Shown piece by piece: positions 41,782 through 47,601 of a stretch of DNA of 47,601 bases. Source of the stretch: Clostridia bacterium. GTDB taxonomy: Bacteria; Bacillota; Clostridia; Oscillospirales; Butyricicoccaceae. The stretch is from assembly GCA_017521295.1 (NCBI GenBank), contig JAFXDF010000030.1, positions 1 to 47,601 on the forward strand. Reading direction: 5' to 3'. The translations under genes were made by a program, and so were the position numbers. The notes beneath the pieces are model-generated. The model was not told the DNA's origin. It ran no database searches and was given only the letters and a program-made list of their open reading frames with translations. Within the stretch, counting starts at the first letter, position 1. Each line of letters begins with the position of its first letter.

Positions 41782-42726
41782 TTATTTTGCGGCTTTGCGT
41801 TTTGCGTCCCGGATGGTGATCCAGCTGACGCCCACCATGCGGATCACGATTAGGGTCAGACCGATGAAATGGAAGCCGTAAAGCCGCTCTTTTCCGATCA
41901 GACAGCCGATGGCGATGGTCACAAAGGTGGAAATACCGCCGAAGGCCGTCACCGTAGTGACCGGAAGCCTGCCCAAAGCATAATTGTTCATGGAGGCGGC
42001 GAGCACGGTGCAGAAGATGGCCAGGAACACAAAGCCGATGAGGTTCTGGAGATCAAAATAGGGGTCAAAGTAGTGGAGCAGGTCGCCTTTGATCAGGTGG
42101 CGGATCACATTGATGCTGTTGAAAAAGGTGGCGGCCATCATACAGGCGATATAGGAGACCTCAAACGGCGAAAAATGAGAGGATGCCTTTCGGGAAAAAG
42201 CGCCGTAAAGGCAGCCGCTGATCACGGCGGCCACCAGGCACAGAATGCCCAGCGGCGTGTCCTTACCCGCCGAGGAGTTGGTGTTGACGGCGATATAGAT
42301 GACACCCACCACGCCCAGCGCCAGGAAGAACTTTTTCAGATTGGAAGAATGTTCCTTTAAGATCAGCACCTCAAAAATAGAGCTGAACACCGGCGGCAGG
42401 GAGAGGATGACACCGGCGGTGATGCCGGTGGTCATGGTGATGCCCAGCGTCTCCAGCATCATATAAAGCAGCGGCTCAAACAGAGCCGACAGCAGAAGCG
42501 GCTTGACGAAGGCGTGCCGCTCGGTGGGCTTGAAAACATCCCGGAGGCCCACCCTGATCTTGAGAATGCCGACGGTTTTCAGCAGAAACAGCGCCGTAAA
42601 GCTCATCAAAAACCGCAGGGATAGCAGATCCAGCACATCGGTGGAATTGGACAGGGAAGAGGTGAAAAACACCGAAGCGCCGTAAATGACATTTTTCAAA
42701 ATGGTGAAGAGGTACGCCAGGAACAT
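41782..42726 (-). CDS. EamA/DMT-family transporter
   Basis: A 314-residue membrane protein with about ten helices in two EamA repeats: the first ends near GVILSLPPVFSSIFEVLILKE (about 115-135), the second near FGGISTFVTIAIGCLIGKER (about 265-285). Members export amino acids, nucleobases or other metabolites; the substrate is unknown. The ATG at 42726 has GGGAGG 7 bases upstream; longer frames reach into the divergent promoter zone and are rejected. A minus-strand promoter TTTACT-17-TACAAT lies at 42762-42790. Confidence 0.9.
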   Translation of the reverse strand: MFLAYLFTILKNVIYGASVFFTSSLSNSTDVLDLLSLRFLMSFTALFLLKTVGILKIRVGLRDVFKPTERHAFVKPLLLSALFEPLLYMMLETLGITMTTGITAGVILSLPPVFSSIFEVLILKEHSSNLKKFFLALGVVGVIYIAVNTNSSAGKDTPLGILCLVAAVISGCLYGAFSRKASSHFSPFEVSYIACMMAATFFNSINVIRHLIKGDLLHYFDPYFDLQNLIGFVFLAIFCTVLAASMNNYALGRLPVTTVTAFGGISTFVTIAIGCLIGKERLYGFHFIGLTLIVIRMVGVSWITIRDAKRKAAK

Positions 42727-42761
42727 AGCAAGGCCTCCCTTTGGAAATCTATGACAGAAGA

Positions 42762-42790
42762 ATTGTAGCACGGTACTGTAGGAAAGTAAA
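42762..42790 (-). promoter_or_regulatory. promoter of the EamA transporter gene
   Basis: Minus strand TTTACT (42785-42790), 17 bp, TACAAT (42762-42767) preceded by TGC (extended -10). Confidence 0.6.
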
Positions 42791-42875
42791 GCGCAAAAAA
42801 TGCGGCTTTGGCATAATCCCCGCCGCTTTACAGATACTAACAACACAAATTTGTAAACCGAGGAGAGATTTAGAT

Positions 42876-43403
42876 ATGAAAGCAACCGGAATCGTACGCC
42901 GCATCGATGATCTTGGGCGGGTGGTCATCCCCAAAGAGATCCGCCGCACCCTCAAAATTCGGGAGGGCGAGCCTATGGAGATCTTCACCGAGCTGGGCGG
43001 CAGCGTGATCTTTAAGAAATATTCCCCCGCCGGGGAGCAGAGCGCCACGGCAACCAACCTGTGCGAGGCCCTCTACCGCACCTGTGCCCGGCCGGTGGTC
43101 ATCTGCGACCGGGACAGCGTCATCGCCGCCAGCGGCGCCCTCAAGCGGGAGCTGGACGGCAAGCCGGTCTCTGCCGAACTGGATGCCGCCATGCAGAGCC
43201 GCCAGGTACAGCAGCCTCAGCGGCCCATCCCGGTTTCCCTGGCAGTGCCCGGGGCCGAAGCGGTGATGGTGGCGCCGGTGATTTCCGGGGGAGATCTGTG
43301 CGGCTGCGCCGCCCTGTTGGGGGCGGACAGCCCGGTCAGCGACTCGGACGGCAAGCTGCTCCAGGCGGCAGCTCTGTTTTTTGCCCGTCAAATGGAGGGC
43401 TAA
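42876..43403 (+). CDS. spoVT: stage V sporulation regulator SpoVT
   Basis: SpoVT is an AbrB-type DNA-binding regulator of late forespore genes in Bacillus. The 175-residue protein has the swapped-hairpin DNA-binding domain MKATGIVRRIDDLGRVVIPK (residues 1-47), nearly identical to SpoVT over the first 50 residues, and a GAF-like domain (about 55-175) ending ALFFARQMEG. The full two-domain length distinguishes it from AbrB. It suggests spore formation or a spore-derived ancestry but does not prove that this organism sporulates. GGAG lies about 10 bases before the ATG. Confidence 0.93.
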   Translation: MKATGIVRRIDDLGRVVIPKEIRRTLKIREGEPMEIFTELGGSVIFKKYSPAGEQSATATNLCEALYRTCARPVVICDRDSVIAASGALKRELDGKPVSAELDAAMQSRQVQQPQRPIPVSLAVPGAEAVMVAPVISGGDLCGCAALLGADSPVSDSDGKLLQAAALFFARQMEG

Positions 43404-43417
43404 CGGGCAAAAACTGC

Positions 43418-43487
43418 CGAAAAAGTGTCGAAAAATTGCGAAAAAGCGCAAGTTTCTCTTGCGTGCCCGATCAAACGGGCGTATAAT
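43418..43487 (+). promoter_or_regulatory. complex promoter of the 71-aa orphan gene
   Basis: TTGCGT (43459-43464), 17 bp, TATAAT (43482-43487). The spacer is an inverted repeat GCCCG-ATCAAA-CGGGC (43465-43480). A second inverted repeat GCGCAAG-TTTCT-CTTGCGT overlaps the -35 (43447-43464). Upstream, CGAAAAA recurs at 43418, 43429 and 43439 in 10-11-bp phase, which should bend DNA toward the promoter. Confidence 0.6.
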
Positions 43488-43523
43488 AGATACAATCTTT
43501 TTTCAACATGGGAGGGCCGCGTT

Positions 43524-43739
43524 ATGGCTTGGATCGCTTTGAGCTATCGTGGTGAGGACTACACTGCCAAGGATTTGATCGACATTTCCAAGAAGTTCCT
43601 GGAGGGAACGGGCAGTACCTTTACCAACTACGAGATCTATGACGACTGTGAAATGCTGATGATCTGCGGCATCGACGCGGACGGCCGGGAGACCTGCATG
43701 GAGCTGTCCCTGGACGAATTGATCGATTATCGGGCTTGA
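43524..43739 (+). CDS. small acidic protein of unknown function (71 aa)
   Basis: I do not recognise this family. The 71-residue protein (MAWIALSYRGEDYTAKDLID...) is acidic, has no membrane segment, and looks like a compact alpha/beta fold with FTNYEIYDDCEMLMICGIDADG in the middle and two cysteines. GGGAGG lies 8 bases before the ATG. It stands alone between spoVT and the rimP operon, each with its own promoter. Its promoter is unusually structured (phased A tracts, two nested inverted repeats), suggesting tight control. Confidence 0.75.
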   Translation: MAWIALSYRGEDYTAKDLIDISKKFLEGTGSTFTNYEIYDDCEMLMICGIDADGRETCMELSLDELIDYRA

Positions 43740-43787
43740 AAAGTGCCCGAAAACCCTTGAAAACAGGGAATTTCCCCGGATTTTCTC

Positions 43788-43816
43788 TTGCATTTGCAGG
43801 AATGTGATGCTATAAT
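43788..43816 (+). promoter_or_regulatory. promoter of the rimP-nusA-infB operon
   Basis: TTGCAT (43788-43793), exactly 17 bp, TATAAT (43811-43816) preceded by TGC (extended -10). Confidence 0.78.
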
Positions 43817-43844
43817 AGGGGCGTAAGTTAGGATAGAAACGTGT

Positions 43845-43874
43845 AAGAGTGGGCATTTGCCCACTCTTCTTTGT
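43845..43874 (+). terminator. leader attenuator hairpin upstream of rimP
   Basis: A perfect 10-bp stem AAGAGTGGGC/GCCCACTCTT with ATTT loop (43845-43868), followed by a pyrimidine-rich CTTTGTTG. It lies between the operon promoter and rimP, 30 bases before the ATG, so it is likely a leaky terminator or attenuator. Confidence 0.6.
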
Positions 43875-43903
43875 TGAATAAGCCAAAGAAAGGCAGGTTG
43901 ACC

Positions 43904-44368
43904 ATGACCAATAAGGAACTGATCCGGCGGGTCACCGAACTGGTGACTCCCATCTGCGGCGAGGCCGGCGTGACCCTGTGGGATGTGACCTTTGAAAAGG
44001 AAGGCCGCCAGCATGTGCTGACGGTGTACATCGACCGGGAAGAGGGCGTGAACATCACCCACTGCGAGCAGGTATCCCGGGCGCTGGATCCCCAGCTGGA
44101 CGCAAAAGTCTTTGACAGCCTGCCTCCCTATACCCTGACCGTGTCCTCCGCCGGACTGGAGCGGCCCCTGACCCGGCCCGAGCATTTCCAGTGGGCCCTG
44201 GGCAAGGCGGTGAACCTGGGCTTTTACAAGGCCACCAACGGCGTCAACGAGCTGGTGGGCACCCTCAAGGCCCACGACGGCGTACAGATCGTCATCGAGG
44301 AAAACGGCGAGGAAAAGACCTTCGCCCTGTCCGACGTGGCCCGGGTGCGCCTGCATTTTGAGTTTTAA
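43904..44368 (+). CDS. rimP: ribosome maturation factor RimP
   Basis: RimP assists 30S subunit assembly. The 154-residue protein has the N-terminal alpha/beta domain (MTNKELIRRVTELVTPICGEAGVTLWDV, DREEGVNITHCEQVSRALDP) with the family-typical VSSAGLERPLTRPEHF near residue 83, and a C-terminal SH3-like barrel. The ATG at 43904 follows AAAGGCAGG; an in-frame upstream extension begins within the attenuator and is rejected. It is first in the conserved rimP-nusA-ylxR-ylxQ-infB operon. Confidence 0.95.
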   Translation: MTNKELIRRVTELVTPICGEAGVTLWDVTFEKEGRQHVLTVYIDREEGVNITHCEQVSRALDPQLDAKVFDSLPPYTLTVSSAGLERPLTRPEHFQWALGKAVNLGFYKATNGVNELVGTLKAHDGVQIVIEENGEEKTFALSDVARVRLHFEF

Positions 44369-44399
44369 AAAATTTTTGAGATAGAAAGAGGAAGGAACC

Positions 44400-45470
44400 A
44401 TGGCAAGTGAGATGATCAAGGCCCTGGAGGATCTGGAGAAGGAAAAGGGTATTCAGAAGGAATACATGCTGGACCGGATTTCCCAGGCACTGGTAGCTGC
44501 CTACAAGGCTCTGTACAAGCGCGACCCCCAGAGCGCACCCCTGGACAACGTGTTTGTCCACATTGACGAGGAGACCGGCGCCATCACCATGCACGCCGTC
44601 AAGACCGTCGTGGAAGAAGTGCTGAACGCCGCCGCCGAAATGACCCTGGAGGAGGCCAAGGCCTATTCCAAGGATCCCCAGCTGGGCGACGAGATCCGCA
44701 TCGATGTGAAGACCAAGGATTTTGGCCGCATCGCCACCTCCACCGCAAAGCAGGTCATTATCCAGGGCATCCGTGAGGCCGAGCGCGGCATGATCGCCGA
44801 CGAGTACGCCAGCAAGGAGCATGAGATCCTGACCGCCGTTGTCACCCGCATCGACCCCCGCTACGGCAGCGCCATCGTGGAGCTCACCGGCAAGCGTGAG
44901 CACACCGAAGCCACCCTGACCGCCTCCGAGCAGATCGCCGGTGAGGTCATCAACGAGGGCGACCGCATCCGCGTTTACGTGGTGGAAGTCCGCCGCGGCG
45001 GCAAGGGCCCCCAGATCATGCTGTCCCGTACCCATCCCGGTCTGGTCAAGCGTCTGTTCGAGCTGGAAGTGCCCGAGATCGCCGACGGCACCGTCACCGT
45101 CCAGTCCATGGCCCGCGAGGCCGGCTCCCGCACCAAGATCGCCGTCTGGTCCAGCGATGAAAATGTGGATCCCATCGGCGCCTGCGTGGGCCCCAAGGGC
45201 GGCCGTGTGGCAGCCGTTGTCAACGAGCTGAAGGGCGAGAAAATCGACATCATCAAGTACAGCGAGGACCCCGTCCAGTTTGTGGCCGAGGCCCTGTCTC
45301 CCGCCGACGTGTTGAGCGTCCAGATGAAGGAGGACGGCAAGTCCTGCACCGTCATCGTGCCCGACGATCAGCTGTCCCTGGCCATCGGCAAAGAGGGCCA
45401 GAACGCTCGTCTGGCCGCCAAGCTGACCGGCTTTAAGATCGACATCAAGCCCCAGTCCCAGGCGGAGTAA
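44400..45470 (+). CDS. nusA: transcription termination/antitermination factor NusA
   Basis: NusA binds RNA polymerase and nascent RNA and modulates pausing, termination and antitermination. The 356-residue product has the polymerase-binding N-terminal domain (about 1-130), an S1 domain (about 135-200, from [19 protein letters not shown]), and two KH domains including [14 protein letters not shown] (about 260) and [18 protein letters not shown] (about 328). It lacks the C-terminal acidic repeats of E. coli NusA, as is normal in Bacillota. GGAAGGAACC precedes the ATG. A REP-like element follows it. Confidence 0.97.
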   Translation: MASEMIKALEDLEKEKGIQKEYMLDRISQALVAAYKALYKRDPQSAPLDNVFVHIDEETGAITMHAVKTVVEEVLNAAAEMTLEEAKAYSKDPQLGDEIRIDVKTKDFGRIATSTAKQVIIQGIREAERGMIADEYASKEHEILTAVVTRIDPRYGSAIVELTGKREHTEATLTASEQIAGEVINEGDRIRVYVVEVRRGGKGPQIMLSRTHPGLVKRLFELEVPEIADGTVTVQSMAREAGSRTKIAVWSSDENVDPIGACVGPKGGRVAAVVNELKGEKIDIIKYSEDPVQFVAEALSPADVLSVQMKEDGKSCTVIVPDDQLSLAIGKEGQNARLAAKLTGFKIDIKPQSQAE

Positions 45471-45483
45471 AAACAACCATTCG

Positions 45484-45556
45484 TGTCATCCTGAGCGTAA
45501 GCGAAGGATCTCCTCCCGAGGAGGGAGATTCTTCGGCCTTTGGCCTCAGAATGACA
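45484..45556. repeat. REP-like inverted repeat, copy B
   Basis: A 73-bp palindromic element starting TGTCATCCTGAG and ending CTCAGAATGACA, with an inner CTCCTCCCGAGGAGG-type hairpin and TTCGGCCTTTGGCC. It shares both termini and the GGATCTC/GAGAT inner motifs with copy A (29756-29835). It lies inside the operon between nusA and ylxR. Confidence 0.8.
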
Positions 45557-45583
45557 GTTTAAAAGAAAGCGCAGGTGTAACAA

Positions 45584-45856
45584 ATGCCCAAGAAAATACC
45601 CATTCGCCAGTGCGTGGCCTGCCGGGAACACCGGGAAAAGCCCCTGCTGGCCCGGATCGTCCGCACACCCGAAGGCACGGTCCAGTATGATGGACGGGGA
45701 AAGGTCTCCGGCCGGGGCGCTTACATCTGCCGCAGCCGGGCATGTCTGGAAAAGGCCGTCAAGAGCCGTGCCCTTTCCCGGGCGCTGGAAACCGAGATCA
45801 CCCAGGAGATCTATGACCTTCTGGACAGCCAGATGAAGGAGGCGGAGCAGCAGTGA
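45584..45856 (+). CDS. ylxR: YlxR family protein (RNase P modulator type)
   Basis: The 90-residue protein matches the YlxR/DUF448 family; Bacillus YlxR (RnpM) binds the RNase P RNA and modulates its activity. The signature is visible as RQCVACREHREKPLLARIVR (8-27) and SGRGAYICRSRACLEKA (about 42-58), with the Cys pairs and the GRGAY motif. AGGTG lies about 8 bases before the ATG. It is placed between nusA and ylxQ, as usual, and its stop overlaps the next start (GTGA). Confidence 0.93.
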   Translation: MPKKIPIRQCVACREHREKPLLARIVRTPEGTVQYDGRGKVSGRGAYICRSRACLEKAVKSRALSRALETEITQEIYDLLDSQMKEAEQQ

Positions 45857-46425
45857 GCGAACAGATTTTGGGCTTTATGGGCCTGATGCGCCGGGCAGGA
45901 GCCCTGGCGGTGGGTGCCGAAGATGCCTTTGACGCCGCACGGGAGAACAAGGCCCGGGTGCTGGTCACCGCTTCCGACGCGGCAAAGAACACCGTGGACG
46001 CCATGCACAATGCCGCCGCCCAGCGGGAAGAACCGCTGCCCATCCTGCGGCTGCCCTGCACCAAAAAGGAGCTGGGAAGTGCCCTGGGCGTCCGGGAGTG
46101 TGCCGCTCTGGCGGTGCTGGACACCGGCTTTGCCCTGGCTCTTTGCAAAAAGCTGGAGCAGGCCGAGCTGATCGCCTCTCTGGAACAGCGTCTGGCCCGG
46201 GAAAAGAAGCGCAAAGCCAAAAAAGAAGCACGCAAAGAAGCGAAAAAAGAACCTCAGGCGCCCGCAGGCGCCAGGACAAGCGGCGCCGTCCGACGGATCG
46301 CCGAAAAGAAAGGCCGTCCCGGACAGGGAAAGCCCGGCTCCACCGGAGCCAAAGGTCCCGCAGTGGGCCGCAGCAAGACCCAGCGGGAACATAAGCCGCG
46401 CGTCACCGGAAAAAGGGGGAACTGA
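45853..46425 (+). CDS. ylxQ: YlxQ-like L7Ae/L30e RNA-binding protein with basic tail
   Basis: Residues 1-100 form an L7Ae-type fold (FMGLMRRAGALAVGAEDAFD at the start, ARVLVTASDAAKNTVD, RLPCTKKELGSALG) that binds kinked RNA. The remaining 90 residues are a low-complexity basic extension rich in Lys, Arg, Ala, Gly and Pro (KKRKAKKEARKEAKKE and later), absent in the about 100-residue Bacillus YlxQ; it is probably disordered and RNA-binding. The start is GTG overlapping the ylxR stop. infB begins 3 bases after its end. Confidence 0.88.
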   Translation: MSEQILGFMGLMRRAGALAVGAEDAFDAARENKARVLVTASDAAKNTVDAMHNAAAQREEPLPILRLPCTKKELGSALGVRECAALAVLDTGFALALCKKLEQAELIASLEQRLAREKKRKAKKEARKEAKKEPQAPAGARTSGAVRRIAEKKGRPGQGKPGSTGAKGPAVGRSKTQREHKPRVTGKRGN

Positions 46426-46428
46426 GTT

Positions 46429-47601
46429 ATGGTAAACAACAAGATTAAAATTTCGGAGCTGGCCAAAGACTTCAACATGCAGGGTAAGGATATCTGCGCT
46501 GCCATGAGCGCCATGGGCAAGACCTACAAGCCTTCCCAGAGCCTCTCTACCCAGGAAGTTGGTATGCTCTTTGACTATCTTACCCAGAAGAATCAGCTGA
46601 ACAGCCTGGAGGATGTCCGGGCCACCGCGCAGCAGGCTGCCGAGCAGCGCAAGCAGGCCGCCGAAGATCGCATCAAGAAGCAGCAGGAAGAGGCCGCTGC
46701 CCGTATCCGTGCCGAGGAAAAGGCCAAGGAGGATCTGATCCGCAAGAACAATCCTCCCAAGCAGGAGCCTGCCAAGCAGAGCAAGCCCCAGCCTCAGCAG
46801 CAGCCCAAGCAGCAGGCCAAGGCCCGTCCTCAGGGTCAGACCCTGCAGCATACCCCTCCCGAGAAGAAGGAGGAGAAGCCCGTCCAGCAGGAAGTCCAGA
46901 CCAGCCAGAAGGGTCAGAAGCACTATGTGGACACCCGCGGCAACAGCGTCAACATCGCCAAGTACGATGAGCGCATGGACACCCTGGTGCCCCAGCAGGC
47001 CGGCCGCTTCGGCAACCAGCAGACCAAGCAGAAGCTGGTGAAGAAGGACCAGCGGGGCAAGCAGTTCGGCAACAAGCGCCGCCAGGAAGAGCAGGAAAAG
47101 ATGAAGCGCCTGGAGCAGCAGGCCCAGATCAAGAAGGCCCCCCTCAAGGTGCTCATCCCCGATGAGATCTCGGTTGGTGAGCTGGCCTCCCGTCTGAAAA
47201 AGACCGCTGCCGAGGTCATCAAGCAGCTGATGAAGCTGGGCGTTCTGGCCTCTGTGTCCCAGAACATCGACTACGATACCGCCTCCCTGGTGGCTATGGA
47301 GCTGGGCGCCATCCCCGAGAAGGAAGTTGTGGTCACCATCGAAGAGCGTCTGTTCGACGAGCGTGAGGACAATGCCGAAGAGCTGGTGGAGCGCGCTCCC
47401 GTGGTTGTGGTCATGGGTCACGTCGACCACGGCAAGACCTCTCTGCTGGACGCCATCCGCTCTACCAGCGTTACCGCCGGTGAGGCCGGCGGCATTACCC
47501 AGCACATCGGTGCTTACCGCGTCACCGCCCAGGACCGCGAGATCACCTTCCTGGATACTCCCGGCCACGCCGCCTTTACCTCCATGCGTGCCCGCGGCGC
47601 C
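46429..47601 (+). CDS. infB: translation initiation factor IF-2, N-terminal part (partial)
   Basis: IF-2 is the GTPase that brings initiator tRNA to the 30S subunit. The window contains 391 codons; the gene runs off the right edge. Visible are the N-terminal IF2N helix-bundle ([20 protein letters not shown]), a long Gln/Lys/Pro-rich linker (about 60-240), a second IF2N segment ([20 protein letters not shown], near 248), and the G domain with G1 GHVDHGKT (330-337), the switch [10 protein letters not shown] and G3 DTPGHAAF. It starts 3 bases after ylxQ with AAAGGGGG upstream. Confidence 0.97.
   Translation, partial: MVNNKIKISELAKDFNMQGKDICAAMSAMGKTYKPSQSLSTQEVGMLFDYLTQKNQLNSLEDVRATAQQAAEQRKQAAEDRIKKQQEEAAARIRAEEKAKEDLIRKNNPPKQEPAKQSKPQPQQQPKQQAKARPQGQTLQHTPPEKKEEKPVQQEVQTSQKGQKHYVDTRGNSVNIAKYDERMDTLVPQQAGRFGNQQTKQKLVKKDQRGKQFGNKRRQEEQEKMKRLEQQAQIKKAPLKVLIPDEISVGELASRLKKTAAEVIKQLMKLGVLASVSQNIDYDTASLVAMELGAIPEKEVVVTIEERLFDEREDNAEELVERAPVVVVMGHVDHGKTSLLDAIRSTSVTAGEAGGITQHIGAYRVTAQDREITFLDTPGHAAFTSMRARGA

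Overview
The window is the replication-origin region of a moderately GC-rich Bacillota chromosome with AT-rich gaps. Gene content (dnaA-dnaN-yaaA-recF-remB-gyrB-gyrA, noc, parAB, spoVT, RemB, a YlxR/YlxQ pair in the nusA operon, an ECF transporter) and strong Shine-Dalgarno sites point to class Clostridia, most likely an Oscillospirales-type gut anaerobe. That placement is inferred from gene content, not from a database search. I support 48 protein genes and one tRNA-Ser(UGA). Two genes are cut by the window edges: ppdK (left) and infB (right).

Layout. (1) 1-10 kb: ppdK diverges from dnaA across an AT-rich gap, then the replication/topology run dnaA, dnaN, yaaA, recF, remB, gyrB, gyrA. The dnaA-dnaN gap carries degenerate DnaA-box-like repeats and is the best oriC candidate. 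(2) 10-18 kb: an accessory zone with a fumarylacetoacetase-family protein, an ANT(6)-like aminoglycoside adenylyltransferase, three MATE exporters, a YlmH-like S4 protein and a GNAT acetyltransferase. (3) 17.9-22.5 kb, minus strand: mnmE, two tiny membrane proteins, mnmG and rsmG, transcribed toward dnaA. (4) 22.6-29.7 kb: mscL, an LTA-synthase-like membrane phosphotransferase, noc, parA, parB, serS and a flavin split-barrel protein. A near-perfect parS and a second, hybrid site lie between noc and parA. (5) 29.7-30.2 kb: a tRNA-Ser locus with a REP-like element and a partly duplicated tRNA tail. (6) 30-38.5 kb: flotillin, transglutaminase-like protein, NUDIX hydrolase, two alpha/beta hydrolases, a GIY-YIG protein, psd-pssA for phosphatidylethanolamine synthesis, and a short pseudouridine synthase. 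(7) 38.5-41.7 kb: an ECF vitamin-type transporter (S, fused A-A', T). (8) 41.8-47.6 kb: an EamA transporter, spoVT, a small orphan gene with an elaborate promoter, and the rimP-nusA-ylxR-ylxQ-infB operon.

How the parts fit. Chromosome initiation (DnaA, DnaN, RecF, gyrase), segregation (ParAB-parS) and division-site protection (Noc) lie within 28 kb, as expected near an origin. Compared with the familiar Bacillus order, the mnmE-mnmG-rsmG block is on the other side of dnaA relative to its direction of transcription, rsmG and noc are no longer adjacent, and rpmH-rnpA-yidC-jag is absent from the window. Many genes are separated by strong intrinsic terminators, several of them bidirectional between convergent genes.

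I found no CRISPR array, transposase, integrase or obvious defence system. The most interesting signals are non-coding: two DnaA-box-like triads with identical 12/9-bp spacing, the NBS/parS hybrid site, overlapping promoter pairs, the tRNA-Ser tail duplication, and leader hairpins ahead of rimP and the ECF S gene.
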